DNA of 64,000 nt from DIGJ01 sp036658435 (GCA_036658435.1 JAVXEO010000003.1:1-64000), one strand, 5' to 3'. Counted from the stretch's first letter, positions 24,317 to 32,528 are shown. Translations and numbers: made by a program. The notes: generated from the letters alone by a model not told the origin.

Positions 24317-25303
24317 ATGAATTTAAAAATTGGAAATATAAAAATACAGGGAAATATTGCATTGGGACCAATGGCAGGAGTAACGGACCTGCCTTTTCGT
24401 ATTTTGTGCAAAGAACAGGGTGCAGATTTATTATACACGGAAATGGTAAGTGCAAAGGGAATTCTATACAATAACAAAAATACAGAACCTTTGCTTACAA
24501 TAGAAGAAAAAGAACGACCGGTAGCCTTGCAGCTTTTTGGGGCAGACCCTAAAATTATGAGCGAAATGGCAAAACGTGTGGAAGACAGAAATTTTGATAT
24601 TTTAGACATCAATATGGGCTGTCCGGTGCCAAAGGTAACCAACAACGGGGAAGGTTCTGCCTTGATGAAGAATCCAAAACTGGTTGGAGAAATCGTAAAA
24701 GCGGTTTCCTCCGGTATTTCAAAACCCGTTACCGTTAAAATAAGAAAAGGATTTTCCAATACCGACTCCAATGCAGTAGAAATAGCAAAACGAATTGAAG
24801 ACAACGGAGGGGCTTTGGTAGCAGTACATGGACGTACCCGAGAACAGTACTATCATGGAGAGGCAGACTGGAGCGTGATACGTGAAGTAAAAGAAGCGGT
24901 TTCCATTCCTGTAATTGGAAATGGAGACATTCGTACCCCCCAGGATGCCAAAAGAATGATAGAAGAAACCCACTGTGATGGAATCATGATTGCCAGAGGT
25001 GCCCAGGGAAATCCATGGATATTTCACCAGATAAAAGCGTATATTGAGAAAAATGAATGGATAGAAAAACCGAACATAGAGGAAGTAATATCGATGATAT
25101 TACGCCATGCACAACTGCAAATTGATTTTAAGGGAAACTACATTGGAATAAGAGAAATGCGGAAACACGTAGCCTGGTATACAGCCGGTTATCCCGGTTC
25201 TTCTAAACTTCGCAATGGGGTAAATGAAGTGGATGACATGGAGGGACTGGTGACATTATTGGAGAACTATAGGAAACGAATAAAAGCAGGAGAATATTTT
25301 TGA
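24317..25303 (+). CDS. dusB: tRNA-dihydrouridine synthase
   Basis: A 328-residue flavoenzyme reducing specific uridines to dihydrouridine in the D loop of tRNA. The FMN-binding TIM barrel begins IALGPMAGVTDLPFR. The catalytic cysteine is Cys102 in DINMGCPVPKV, and the phosphate-binding GNGDI and GIMIARGAQGNPW motifs follow, all in DusB order. The C-terminal helical RNA-binding domain (about 250-328) contains REMRKHVAWY. The length is normal. It is the last gene before a strong terminator-like hairpin at 25402-25432. In many Firmicutes dusB lies near lysS or in small housekeeping operons, as here with birA. Confidence 0.92.
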   Translation: MNLKIGNIKIQGNIALGPMAGVTDLPFRILCKEQGADLLYTEMVSAKGILYNNKNTEPLLTIEEKERPVALQLFGADPKIMSEMAKRVEDRNFDILDINMGCPVPKVTNNGEGSALMKNPKLVGEIVKAVSSGISKPVTVKIRKGFSNTDSNAVEIAKRIEDNGGALVAVHGRTREQYYHGEADWSVIREVKEAVSIPVIGNGDIRTPQDAKRMIEETHCDGIMIARGAQGNPWIFHQIKAYIEKNEWIEKPNIEEVISMILRHAQLQIDFKGNYIGIREMRKHVAWYTAGYPGSSKLRNGVNEVDDMEGLVTLLENYRKRIKAGEYF

Positions 25304-25311
25304 TTTATTAC

Positions 25312-25345
25312 GGCAAAACGATAAGGCGATAAAACGATAAAGTGG
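25312..25345 (+). repeat. Short tandem repeat after the dusB stop
   Basis: Two copies of AAAACGATAA (25316-25325 and 25332-25341) with related GGCGATAA and GGCAAAGCG units around them lie a few bases after the dusB stop codon. They are non-coding and of unknown role, and resemble slippage-derived duplications. Confidence 0.45.
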
Positions 25346-25401
25346 CAAAGCGAAAATGCACAACTTAGTGAGGATACCGTAAATAATATTATATAGATTT
25401 C

Positions 25402-25437
25402 ACAAAAAATTCTTTTGAGAAGAATTTTTTGTTGTAT
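25402..25437 (+). terminator. Intrinsic terminator after dusB
   Basis: A perfect 13-bp inverted repeat (25402-25414 with 25420-25432) around the loop TTGAG, with the T-rich arm TTTTTTGT serving as the U-tract. It separates the birA-dusB group from the asd operon. Confidence 0.65.
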
Positions 25438-25460
25438 TTTCAAATAAAAAGGTGTACTAT
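25432..25460 (+). promoter_or_regulatory. Putative promoter of the asd-hom-lysC operon
   Basis: TTGTAT at 25432-25437, 17 bases, TACTAT at 25455-25460, placed directly after the dusB terminator and about 59 bases before the asd start. No T-box, riboswitch or leader peptide is visible in the short leader. Confidence 0.5.
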
Positions 25461-25518
25461 ATTTCTCAACGAGACAAATGTCCGCAAGAGAAAAACATAA
25501 TGGCAAAGGAGTTTGAAT

Positions 25519-26607
25519 ATGAGTGATAAGTTAAAAGTTGGTATCTTAGGTGGTACCGGAATGGTAGGACAGAGATTTATTTCATTACTTGAAAACCATC
25601 CTTGGTTTGAGGTTACATTAGTAGCGGCAAGTGAAAGAAGTGCAGGAAAAACATATGAAGAAGCCGTAGGAAACCGCTGGAAGATGACGACGCCAATGCC
25701 GGAAAATGTAAAAAAATTAGTGGTACGAAATGTAAATGAAGTAGAAACTGTGGCAGCAGAAGTTGACTTTGTATTTAGCGCAGTGGATATGTCAAAAGAA
25801 GAAATCAAAGCAATTGAAGAAGCTTATGCAAAAACGGAAACGCCGGTGGTTTCCAATAACAGTGCCCATAGATGGACACCGGATGTTCCTATGGTAGTGC
25901 CGGAAATCAATCCGGAACATTTTGAGGTCATCCCTTATCAAAGACAGCGCTTGGGAACAAAACGAGGTTTTATAGCCGTAAAACCAAACTGTTCCATTCA
26001 AAGTTATGCACCGGCGCTGACGGCATTAAAGGAATTTGGACCAAAAGTAGTGGTAGCCACTACCTATCAGGCAATTTCCGGTGCAGGAAAAACCTTTCGG
26101 GATTGGCCGGAAATGATAGAAAATGTCATTCCTTTTATTGGTGGAGAAGAAGAAAAAAGCGAGCAGGAACCATTAAGACTATGGGGAAAAGTAGAAAATG
26201 GAAAGATTGTAAAAGCAGAACAACCCCTGATTACCACACAGTGCATTCGTGTTCCTGTATTAAATGGTCATACAGCCGCTGTATTTGTATCCTTTGAAAA
26301 GAAACCAACCAAAGAAGAAATTATTAACCGCTGGGTAAACTTCAAGGGACTTCCTCAAGAGCTGAATCTTCCCAGTGCGCCAAAACAGTTTATTCAATAT
26401 TTAGAAGAAGATAATCGACCACAAGTACAACTGGATGTGGATTTTGAAAATGGAATGGGTATTTCAATGGGACGTTTAAGAGAAGACAGCGTATACGATT
26501 ACAAATTCGTAGGTCTTTCCCATAATACCGTGAGAGGCGCCGCAGGTGGTGCCGTACTTTGTGCCGAACTTTTAAAAGCCCAAGGATGGATTTCAAAAAA
26601 ACAGTGA
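25519..26607 (+). CDS. asd: Aspartate-semialdehyde dehydrogenase
   Basis: A 362-residue NADP-dependent enzyme producing aspartate semialdehyde, the branch point to lysine, threonine and methionine. It shows the nucleotide-binding GGTGMVGQRF, SNNSAHR, the active-site Cys158 in VKPNCSIQS, and the substrate-binding segments AISGAGKTF and VLNGHTAA. The sequence type (PNCSIQ, 360 residues) is that of the archaeal/fungal-like Asd subgroup rather than the shorter Bacillus type. ATG 25519 has AAAGGAG at seven bases; the TTG two codons upstream is too close. It is the first gene of a five-gene operon with an ACT protein, hom, an ApgM-type gene and lysC. Confidence 0.93.
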   Translation: MSDKLKVGILGGTGMVGQRFISLLENHPWFEVTLVAASERSAGKTYEEAVGNRWKMTTPMPENVKKLVVRNVNEVETVAAEVDFVFSAVDMSKEEIKAIEEAYAKTETPVVSNNSAHRWTPDVPMVVPEINPEHFEVIPYQRQRLGTKRGFIAVKPNCSIQSYAPALTALKEFGPKVVVATTYQAISGAGKTFRDWPEMIENVIPFIGGEEEKSEQEPLRLWGKVENGKIVKAEQPLITTQCIRVPVLNGHTAAVFVSFEKKPTKEEIINRWVNFKGLPQELNLPSAPKQFIQYLEEDNRPQVQLDVDFENGMGISMGRLREDSVYDYKFVGLSHNTVRGAAGGAVLCAELLKAQGWISKKQ

Positions 26608-26632
26608 AGAAATTTGCGAGGTAAAAAAGTTA

Positions 26633-27085
26633 ATGGAAAAGGGATACGATAAGGAGAAGTACTTCATTGTAAAGAAGAAAGCATTGCCCGAAGTTTTGAT
26701 TAAAGTAGTAGAAGCGAACCGAATGCTGGAGTCTGAAAAAGCAATGACCGTACAAGAAGCAACGGAATCCGCAGGAATCAGCCGTAGTTCTTACTATAAG
26801 TATAAAGACGATATTCTTCCCTTTACGGAAAATGCAAAAGGAAAGACCATTACATTTATGATGCAGATGGAGGACGAACCGGGAATCCTGTCTTTGGTTC
26901 TCAGTGAGGTGGCAAAGAGTGGAGCTAACGTGCTTACCATAAATCAAAGTATTCCGGTTAATGGAATTGCACCCTTAACCATCAGCGTAGAGATTCATCC
27001 ATCCACGGTAGATGTGATGATGATGGTAGACGCAATGGAAGGAATTCCGGGAATTCGGGCATTAAAAATATTATCCAGAGAATAA
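26633..27085 (+). CDS. Stand-alone ACT-domain protein (PheB/UPF0735 type)
   Basis: A 150-residue protein with an N-terminal helix-turn-helix-like segment (TVQEATESAGISRSSYYKY, about 43-61) and a C-terminal ACT domain (about 75-150), beginning ITFMMQMEDEPGILS. ACT domains bind amino acids and regulate linked enzymes. The adjacent homoserine dehydrogenase lacks its own C-terminal ACT domain, so this protein may supply feedback control by threonine or another amino acid in trans. It lies between asd and hom, 25 bases after asd and 26 before hom. The historical name PheB refers to a phenylalanine link in Bacillus; here context argues for the threonine branch. Confidence 0.85.
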   Translation: MEKGYDKEKYFIVKKKALPEVLIKVVEANRMLESEKAMTVQEATESAGISRSSYYKYKDDILPFTENAKGKTITFMMQMEDEPGILSLVLSEVAKSGANVLTINQSIPVNGIAPLTISVEIHPSTVDVMMMVDAMEGIPGIRALKILSRE

Positions 27086-27111
27086 ATGGGGAAAATAGGA
27101 GTTAGCATAAA

Positions 27112-28314
27112 ATGATAAATATTAGTGTATTAGGTTATGGCACAGTGGGATCCGGTGTTGTTGAGGTATTAAATACCAATCGGGAAAGCATCAGTAAACG
27201 TGCCGGTCAGGAAATAAATGTGAAATACGTACTGGATTTGCGAGACTTCCAGGGAGACCCCATACAAGAAAAGATCGTTCACGACTATAACGTAATTTTA
27301 AAAGATCCGGACATAAAGATTATAGTAGAAACAATGGGTGGTGTTAACCCGGCCTATACCTTTGTAAAACAGGCATTGGAAAGTGGTAAAAGTGTATGTA
27401 CTTCCAACAAAGAATTGGTTGCAAAACATGGGGCAGAACTCCTTGAAATTGCAAAAAATAAAAAGGTCAACTTTTTATTTGAAGCCAGTGTGGGTGGTGG
27501 AATTCCTATTATCCGTCCCCTTAACCAATCCTTAACCGCAGATGAAATTCAGGAAATCACCGGAATTCTTAATGGAACGACAAATTATATTCTGTCAAAA
27601 ATGACATATGAAGGCTGTAAATATGAAGATGCCTTAAGGGAAGCCCAGGAAAAGGGATATGCAGAAAAGAATCCGGAGGCAGACGTAGAGGGCTATGATG
27701 CCTGCCGCAAAATCGCTATTTTAACTTCATTGGCTTACGGAATGCAGGTAGATCATGAAGATATCTATACCGAAGGAATTACAAAAATTACGGATATTGA
27801 CATTGCTTATGCAAAATCCATAGGTGCTGCAATCAAGATTTTCGGAACCAGTAAAAAAGTAGGGGAGAAAGTATTTGCAATGATTGCTCCCATGATGATT
27901 AAAAGCGATAACCCATTATATAGTGTAAACGGCGTTTTTAATGCTATTTTTGTAAAAGGAAATCTCTTAGGTGACGTTATGTTTTATGGTGCGGGTGCTG
28001 GAAAACTTCCAACGGCCAGCGCGGTCGTATCGGATGTGGTGGATGCAACGAAACATTTAGGCACGAATATAATGACAATATGGAACAGCAAAAAATTAGA
28101 ACTTGCCGATTTTAATGAAATGGAACAACGCTTTTTTGTACGTGTTCCAAGTGCAGAAGAACAGAAGGCAAAAGACATCTTTGGAAAAATAGAAGAGGTA
28201 CCGGCAGGACTGGTTGGAGACTATGGATTTATAACCCAGAGAATGAAAGAACATGAATTTAAAGAAAAAGCAGCCGGACTCCATGTAAGAAGCCGGATAC
28301 GGGCTGGATTTTAA
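27112..28314 (+). CDS. hom: Homoserine dehydrogenase lacking the ACT domain
   Basis: A 400-residue NAD(P)-dependent enzyme reducing aspartate semialdehyde to homoserine. It has the Rossmann motif GYGTVGSGV at 8-16, VETMGG, the TSNKELVAKHG segment and the catalytic-core GILNGTTNYILSKM with EAQEKGYAE-PEAD following. Typical Firmicute enzymes are about 430 residues with a C-terminal ACT domain; this one ends soon after the catalytic domain (HVRSRIRAGF). The regulatory domain is probably provided by the product of the preceding gene. AGGAG lies ten bases before the start. It is followed at 35 bases by the ApgM-type gene. Confidence 0.93.
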   Translation: MINISVLGYGTVGSGVVEVLNTNRESISKRAGQEINVKYVLDLRDFQGDPIQEKIVHDYNVILKDPDIKIIVETMGGVNPAYTFVKQALESGKSVCTSNKELVAKHGAELLEIAKNKKVNFLFEASVGGGIPIIRPLNQSLTADEIQEITGILNGTTNYILSKMTYEGCKYEDALREAQEKGYAEKNPEADVEGYDACRKIAILTSLAYGMQVDHEDIYTEGITKITDIDIAYAKSIGAAIKIFGTSKKVGEKVFAMIAPMMIKSDNPLYSVNGVFNAIFVKGNLLGDVMFYGAGAGKLPTASAVVSDVVDATKHLGTNIMTIWNSKKLELADFNEMEQRFFVRVPSAEEQKAKDIFGKIEEVPAGLVGDYGFITQRMKEHEFKEKAAGLHVRSRIRAGF

Positions 28315-28349
28315 AAGCATACAGAAGTTGGAAAGGCAGGGTTATTAGT

Positions 28350-29552
28350 ATGAAATATATTGTTGTTTTAGGGGATGGAATGGCGGATGAACCAATTGAA
28401 GCCCTAGAGGGAAAGACCCCACTGGAATATGCAAACACACCCTCTATGGATGCACTTGCTAAAGTTTCCAAAATTGGATTGGCCCATACCATACCCGAAG
28501 GCATGAGCCCGGGAAGTGACACCGCTAATTTAGCGGTTTTAGGATACAACCCGAGAAAATATTACACAGGACGCTCTCCACTTGAAGCACTGAGTATTGG
28601 GGTAGCTATGAAAGATACAGACATTGCACTGCGGTGCAATATCGTAACCCTTTCAGAAGAAGAAATTCCTTATGAGGAAAGAACCATAATAGATCATAGC
28701 GCAAGTGAAATTTCCACGGAAGATGCTGCTGTGTTATTAGATGCTGTAAAAAAAGAACTGGAAAGTGAAAAATATCAGTTCTACCGGGGAACCAGTTATC
28801 GTCATCTTACCATTTGGGATAGAGGCGACGTAGTGGAATTAACACCGCCACATGATATTTTAACGAAACAGATTGGAGCCTATCTTCCGAAAGACCCTAT
28901 TCTTAGAGAAATGATGGAAAAGAGTTTTGATATTTTAAATACACATCCATTAAATATAGAAAGAGCGAAAAAGGGACTTCATAAAGCCAACTCCATTTGG
29001 TTTTGGGGGGCCGGTACCAGACCATCCTTGGATTCCTTTGAAGAAAAAACAGGCAAACGCGGCGTTATGATTTCCGCCGTAGATTTATTAAAAGGAATTG
29101 CCGTTGGAGCAAAAATGACGAATATTATCGTGGATGGAGCCAATGGAACTCTTCATACGAATTATGAAGGGAAAGCAAGGGCGTGTGTAAAAGCTTTACT
29201 TGACAAGGAATATGATTTTGCGTATATTCATGTAGAGGCACCGGACGAAATGGGACATCAGGGAAATCTTTCCAATAAAATTGAGTCCATTGAATCCTTG
29301 GACCAAAGGGTAATTCGCATTGTAAAAGAGGAGATGGACCAATCAGGCGAGGCATACCGAATGCTGATTATGCCGGATCATCCCACTCCCCTTGCCTGCC
29401 GAACCCATACCAGCGATCCGGTACCCTATATGCTTTATGACAGCCGGGTAAAGAAAAAGGAAGACTGGCATTACAATGAAAAAGATGCAAAACAAAGCGG
29501 CAATTATTTAGAAGATGGCTATAAATTAATTGACGAACTTTTAGAACTATAG
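28350..29552 (+). CDS. ApgM-type phosphoglycerate-mutase-like protein, probable homoserine kinase
   Basis: A 400-residue alkaline-phosphatase-superfamily protein of the archaeal-type cofactor-independent phosphoglycerate mutase family (COG3635). Family marks are VVLGDGMADEP with the metal-binding Asp, the PSMDALAK segment, GMSPGSDTANLAVLGY with the catalytic serine, and HVEAPDEMGHQG and MPDHPTP near the C-terminus. Members of this family in threonine gene clusters have been proposed to be the non-orthologous homoserine kinase. Its place between hom and lysC, and the absence of a thrB-like gene in the window, support that role here. A glycolytic mutase role is the alternative. Confidence 0.8.
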   Translation: MKYIVVLGDGMADEPIEALEGKTPLEYANTPSMDALAKVSKIGLAHTIPEGMSPGSDTANLAVLGYNPRKYYTGRSPLEALSIGVAMKDTDIALRCNIVTLSEEEIPYEERTIIDHSASEISTEDAAVLLDAVKKELESEKYQFYRGTSYRHLTIWDRGDVVELTPPHDILTKQIGAYLPKDPILREMMEKSFDILNTHPLNIERAKKGLHKANSIWFWGAGTRPSLDSFEEKTGKRGVMISAVDLLKGIAVGAKMTNIIVDGANGTLHTNYEGKARACVKALLDKEYDFAYIHVEAPDEMGHQGNLSNKIESIESLDQRVIRIVKEEMDQSGEAYRMLIMPDHPTPLACRTHTSDPVPYMLYDSRVKKKEDWHYNEKDAKQSGNYLEDGYKLIDELLEL

Positions 29553-29562
29553 GAGGCGACAT

Positions 29563-30777
29563 ATGCTAATCGTAAAGAAATTTGGTGGTACATCGGTAGC
29601 AGACAAAGACAAAATCTTTCATGTGGCAAAAAGATGTATTGAAGATTATCAAAAAGGAAATCAGGTAGTAGTTGTATTATCAGCAATGGGTAAAATGACG
29701 GATGTACTTCTTGCACAGGCAAAAGATATTAATCCCAGCGCATCCAAAAGGGAACTGGATATGCTGTTAACAACGGGGGAACAAACTTCGGTAGCGCTAA
29801 TGGCAATGGCAATAGACTCTCTTGGAGTACCTGCAGTTTCCCTGAATGGGTTTCAAGTTGCAATGAATACAACGGAAACTTATTCCAATGCAAGACTGAA
29901 AAGAGTGGATACCGACCGTATTAAACATGAATTATCCAATAAAAAAATAGTAATTGTAACCGGATTTCAGGGAATTAATAAATATGATGATTATACGACC
30001 TTGGGCCGTGGAGGATCCGATACCACAGCAGTTGCCCTGGCAGCGGTTTTAAGAGCCGATTCCTGCGAAATCTATACGGATGTAGAGGGTGTTTATACCG
30101 CAGATCCAAGGATTGTTAAAAATGCGTCTAAATTAGATGAAATCACCTATGATGAAATGTTAGAACTGGCGTCACTGGGTGCAGGAGTGCTTCATAACCG
30201 CTCCGTAGAAATGGCTAAAAAATATGGAGTACAACTGGTTGTACGTTCCAGTCTTAATAAATCAGAGGGAACCATCGTTAAGGAGGTAGTGAAAATGGAG
30301 AAAATGCTTGTTAGTGGAGTGGCCAGCGATAAAAATACGGCACGTATTGCTGTGGTTGAATTAGAGGACAGACCGGGAGTGGCATTTAAATTATTTAATC
30401 ATCTGGCAAATCATGGTATAAATGTTGACATTATTCTACAATCGGTTGGTCGTAATGGAACGAAAGATATTAGTTTCACCGTAGCAGAGGACGTAGCGGA
30501 TGAAGCCGTGGAAATTATTGAAAGTCACAGAACCGGAAGTCTGAAATGTACCTGTGTGGAAGTAGAAAAAAATGTTGCAAAAGTATCCGTTGTTGGTGCC
30601 GGAATGATGACAAACGCCGGAGTTGCGGCGAAAATGTTTGAAGCACTTTATGATGCCAATGTAAATATTAAGCAGATTTCCACATCTGAAATCCGGGTCA
30701 CGGTGCTGATTGATGAGAAGTATGTAGACACCGCAGTGAATGCAGTTCATGAAGCATTTGCCCTGGGAAATAAATAA
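29563..30777 (+). CDS. lysC: Aspartate kinase
   Basis: A 404-residue aspartokinase catalysing the first step of the aspartate family. The catalytic domain opens with VKKFGGTSVAD and includes TTLGRGGSDTTAVALAA and EIYTDVEGVYTADPRIV. Two C-terminal ACT domains (about 265-404) with DRPGVAFKLF and VSVVGAGMM provide feedback regulation. An internal AAGGAGGT at 30281-30288 followed by GTG could initiate a separate beta regulatory subunit, as in Bacillus aspartokinase II. AGGAGG precedes the ATG. It is the last gene of the asd operon and is closed by the terminator at 30793. Confidence 0.93.
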   Translation: MLIVKKFGGTSVADKDKIFHVAKRCIEDYQKGNQVVVVLSAMGKMTDVLLAQAKDINPSASKRELDMLLTTGEQTSVALMAMAIDSLGVPAVSLNGFQVAMNTTETYSNARLKRVDTDRIKHELSNKKIVIVTGFQGINKYDDYTTLGRGGSDTTAVALAAVLRADSCEIYTDVEGVYTADPRIVKNASKLDEITYDEMLELASLGAGVLHNRSVEMAKKYGVQLVVRSSLNKSEGTIVKEVVKMEKMLVSGVASDKNTARIAVVELEDRPGVAFKLFNHLANHGINVDIILQSVGRNGTKDISFTVAEDVADEAVEIIESHRTGSLKCTCVEVEKNVAKVSVVGAGMMTNAGVAAKMFEALYDANVNIKQISTSEIRVTVLIDEKYVDTAVNAVHEAFALGNK

Positions 30778-30792
30778 TAAAGGAATAAAATG

Positions 30793-30825
30793 TCGAGACT
30801 GTCTCTTTGCCAGTCTCGAATTTTG
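30793..30825 (+). terminator. Intrinsic terminator after lysC
   Basis: Nine-base-pair stem TCGAGACTG/CAGTCTCGA (30793-30801 with 30811-30819), nine-base loop, then ATTTTG. It ends the asd-lysC operon. Confidence 0.75.
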
Positions 30826-30923
30826 TCAATGGAAAACAGTTCTCCTTTTCTGAATTTTGGAATATATTTAATAGTGACAAAACTATAAAGATACCGATTC
30901 GAAAAAAGAGAGGAGTCATACAG

Positions 30924-31553
30924 ATGACAGATAAAGTATTTGATAACAACCAGGTGAGTATTGCAGGGGAGGTAGTAAGTGGCTTTCAATTTAGCCATGA
31001 GGTGTTTGGAGAAGGATTTTACATATTAGAGGTTGACGTAAAGCGGTTAAGCGATTCTTCCGATGTGATACCACTTATGGTATCCGAACGTCTGATGGAT
31101 GTGACAAGAGACTACAGGGGAACCTATATTGAAGTATTGGGGCAGTTTCGGTCATATAACAAACACGAAGAAGAAAAGAACAAGTTGGTTCTTTCGGTCT
31201 TTGCAAGAGAAGTCAATGTTTGTGAGGAAGACTATGAAAGCCAAAAACCAAATCACATTTTTCTCGATGGCTATATCTGTAAACCACCAATTTACAGAAA
31301 AACACCACTTGGACGAGAAATTGCAGATCTTTTATTGGCAGTAAACCGTCCCTATGGAAAATCGGATTACATACCCTGTATTTCATGGGGAAGAAATGCA
31401 AGATTTGCAGAAAACTTTACAGTTGGCGGCCATATTCATGTGTGGGGAAGAATTCAAAGCCGGGAATACCAAAAAAAACTTTCAGAGGAGGACATTGAAA
31501 AAAGAACGGCATATGAAGTTTCTGTAAGTAAATTAGAATATGTAGAAGGATAG
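30924..31553 (+). CDS. Single-stranded DNA-binding-like protein with two OB folds
   Basis: A 209-residue protein. The second half (about 105-205) follows SSB closely: NHIFLDGYICKPPIYR-TP-GREIADLLLAVNR, then ISWGRNARFAENFTVGG and VWGRIQSREY. The first half (about 8-95: VSIAGEVVSGFQF, YILEVDV, YIEVLGQFRSY) looks like another OB fold with lower conservation. Ordinary SSB has one OB fold plus an acidic tail; here there is no acidic DDDIPF-type tail. It may bind single-stranded DNA without recruiting SSB partners, or serve in competence or repair. ATG 30924 follows AGAGAGGAG. It is preceded by the lysC terminator and stands alone before a promoter for the next gene. Confidence 0.78.
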   Translation: MTDKVFDNNQVSIAGEVVSGFQFSHEVFGEGFYILEVDVKRLSDSSDVIPLMVSERLMDVTRDYRGTYIEVLGQFRSYNKHEEEKNKLVLSVFAREVNVCEEDYESQKPNHIFLDGYICKPPIYRKTPLGREIADLLLAVNRPYGKSDYIPCISWGRNARFAENFTVGGHIHVWGRIQSREYQKKLSEEDIEKRTAYEVSVSKLEYVEG

Positions 31554-31570
31554 ATTTCTTAATAAAAAGG

Positions 31571-31579
31571 TGTTATACT
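31571..31579 (+). promoter_or_regulatory. Extended -10 promoter before the CobO-like gene
   Basis: TGTTATACT at 31571-31579 is a perfect extended -10 element (TG-N-TATACT); no good -35 is visible. The short leader holds the hairpin AAGGATG/CATCCTT (31610-31616 with 31621-31627) just before the ribosome site. Confidence 0.5.
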
Positions 31580-31649
31580 AAGTACAGACTTTTCTGTATA
31601 GCGGAAAAGAAGGATGAAACCATCCTTGTATGAAACTGGAGGATACGTT

Positions 31650-32132
31650 ATGAGTAAAGAAGTTCATGTGTTTTATGGAAATGGTCAGGGAAAGACATCT
31701 GCAGCAATAGGACAGTGCATCAAAGAGGCCAGCCAGGGACGCCAGGTTATCGTGATTCAATTTTTGAAAGGAAAGGACTTGGATGAATTTAGTTTTCTTG
31801 TAAAAATGGAACCGGAAGTAAAACTATTTCGATTTGAAAAAGAAACAGAATGTTTTGATAAATTATCAGAGGAAGAGCAAAAAGAAGAAAGAAGCAATAT
31901 TCTCAATGGCTTTAATTTTGCAAAAAAGGTAGTGGAGACCGGAGAATGTGAATTGCTGATTTTAGATGAAGTATTGGGGCTGATTGATTATAACATTATT
32001 ACGGAAACGGATATTATTAATTTGATTTCCTTATTAAGTGATACCAACAAATTAATTTTAACGGGGCACAATCTACCGGAGGGATTAAAGCAATATGTAA
32101 AGACCATTTCTGAGATAAGGCAAATAAAATAA
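31650..32132 (+). CDS. CobO/ButR-family P-loop protein (cob(I)alamin adenosyltransferase type)
   Basis: A 160-residue P-loop NTPase of the CobA/CobO/ButR group, which transfers the adenosyl group from ATP to cobalt in corrinoids. Walker A is GNGQGKTSAAIG (about 10-21), then VIVIQFLKG, and Walker B LLILDEVLGLIDY. It is somewhat shorter than CobO (about 180-200), and no cobalamin genes are nearby. A role in other P-loop chemistry is possible; such short versions are common in Lachnospiraceae. ATG 31650 has TGGAGG nine bases upstream. The stop codon lies within the first unit of a 26-bp tandem duplication. Confidence 0.75.
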   Translation: MSKEVHVFYGNGQGKTSAAIGQCIKEASQGRQVIVIQFLKGKDLDEFSFLVKMEPEVKLFRFEKETECFDKLSEEEQKEERSNILNGFNFAKKVVETGECELLILDEVLGLIDYNIITETDIINLISLLSDTNKLILTGHNLPEGLKQYVKTISEIRQIK

Positions 32133-32165
32133 GAATGGTGATAAGGCAAATAAAATAAGAATTGT
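32114..32165 (+). repeat. 26-bp tandem duplication across a stop codon
   Basis: Units 32114-32139 and 32140-32165 are identical at 25 of 26 positions. The first unit includes the final codons and TAA of the CobO-like gene; the second is non-coding and abuts the dapA promoter. Confidence 0.85.
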
Positions 32166-32167
32166 TA

Positions 32168-32196
32168 TTGACAAAAGGAAAGGAATGTATTACGAT
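32168..32196 (+). promoter_or_regulatory. Promoter of the lysine riboswitch-dapAB transcript
   Basis: Perfect TTGACA at 32168-32173, 17-base spacer, TACGAT at 32191-32196. Transcription would begin a few bases before the riboswitch P1 stem. Confidence 0.7.
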
Positions 32197-32213
32197 ACAA
32201 CTACATAAAAAAG

Positions 32214-32384
32214 AAGAGTAGAGGCGCATTATTAAAGAGTAAAGAGGTGGATATGCTCAAGCATAGAAGAAGTCTTTTGAAAGGTAATCATGCCGAAGGT
32301 AGATGGAGCTTGAGGACCTTTTATCTGGGAATATGGTGAAGAACCATGTTACTGTCATCAGTCTATTGATGGAGGGCTACTGGA
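32214..32384 (+). promoter_or_regulatory. Lysine riboswitch (L box) controlling dapAB
   Basis: Hallmark segments of the lysine aptamer appear in order: GTAGAGGCGC (32218-32227), AAGAGTA, GAAAGG (32279-32284), ATGCCGAAGG (32290-32299), the GGT-GAAGAACC hairpin, and TACTGTCATC (32350-32359). P1 can form from AGTAG (32217-32221) with CTACT (32377-32381), and P5 from ATCA/TGAT (32357-32360 with 32367-32370), exactly as in the Bacillus lysC L box. Lysine binding is expected to favour the terminator downstream and shut off dapA. Confidence 0.92.
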
Positions 32385-32419
32385 ATGAATGCAGATTATG
32401 ATGCCAGTATGTTCTTTAT

Positions 32420-32450
32420 GAGTCGACTCCTTGTCGACTCTTTTGCTTTT
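32420..32450 (+). terminator. Riboswitch-controlled intrinsic terminator before dapA
   Basis: Perfect 8-bp stem GAGTCGAC/GTCGACTC (32420-32427 with 32433-32440), loop TCCTT, and tail TTTTGCTTTT. It lies between the lysine aptamer and dapA, and so forms the expression platform. Confidence 0.85.
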
Positions 32451-32528
32451 GAGAACAAGATTCTTAGAATGGGAATATACTATAGTAATTCCAGTTATGT
32501 ACAGGAAGAAAAATCAGGAGGATTTAAT

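Noticed and set aside
32385..32528. N-terminal extension of dapA
   Set aside because: It runs through the riboswitch P1 end and terminator. ATG 32529 has AGGAGG and matches the family start.
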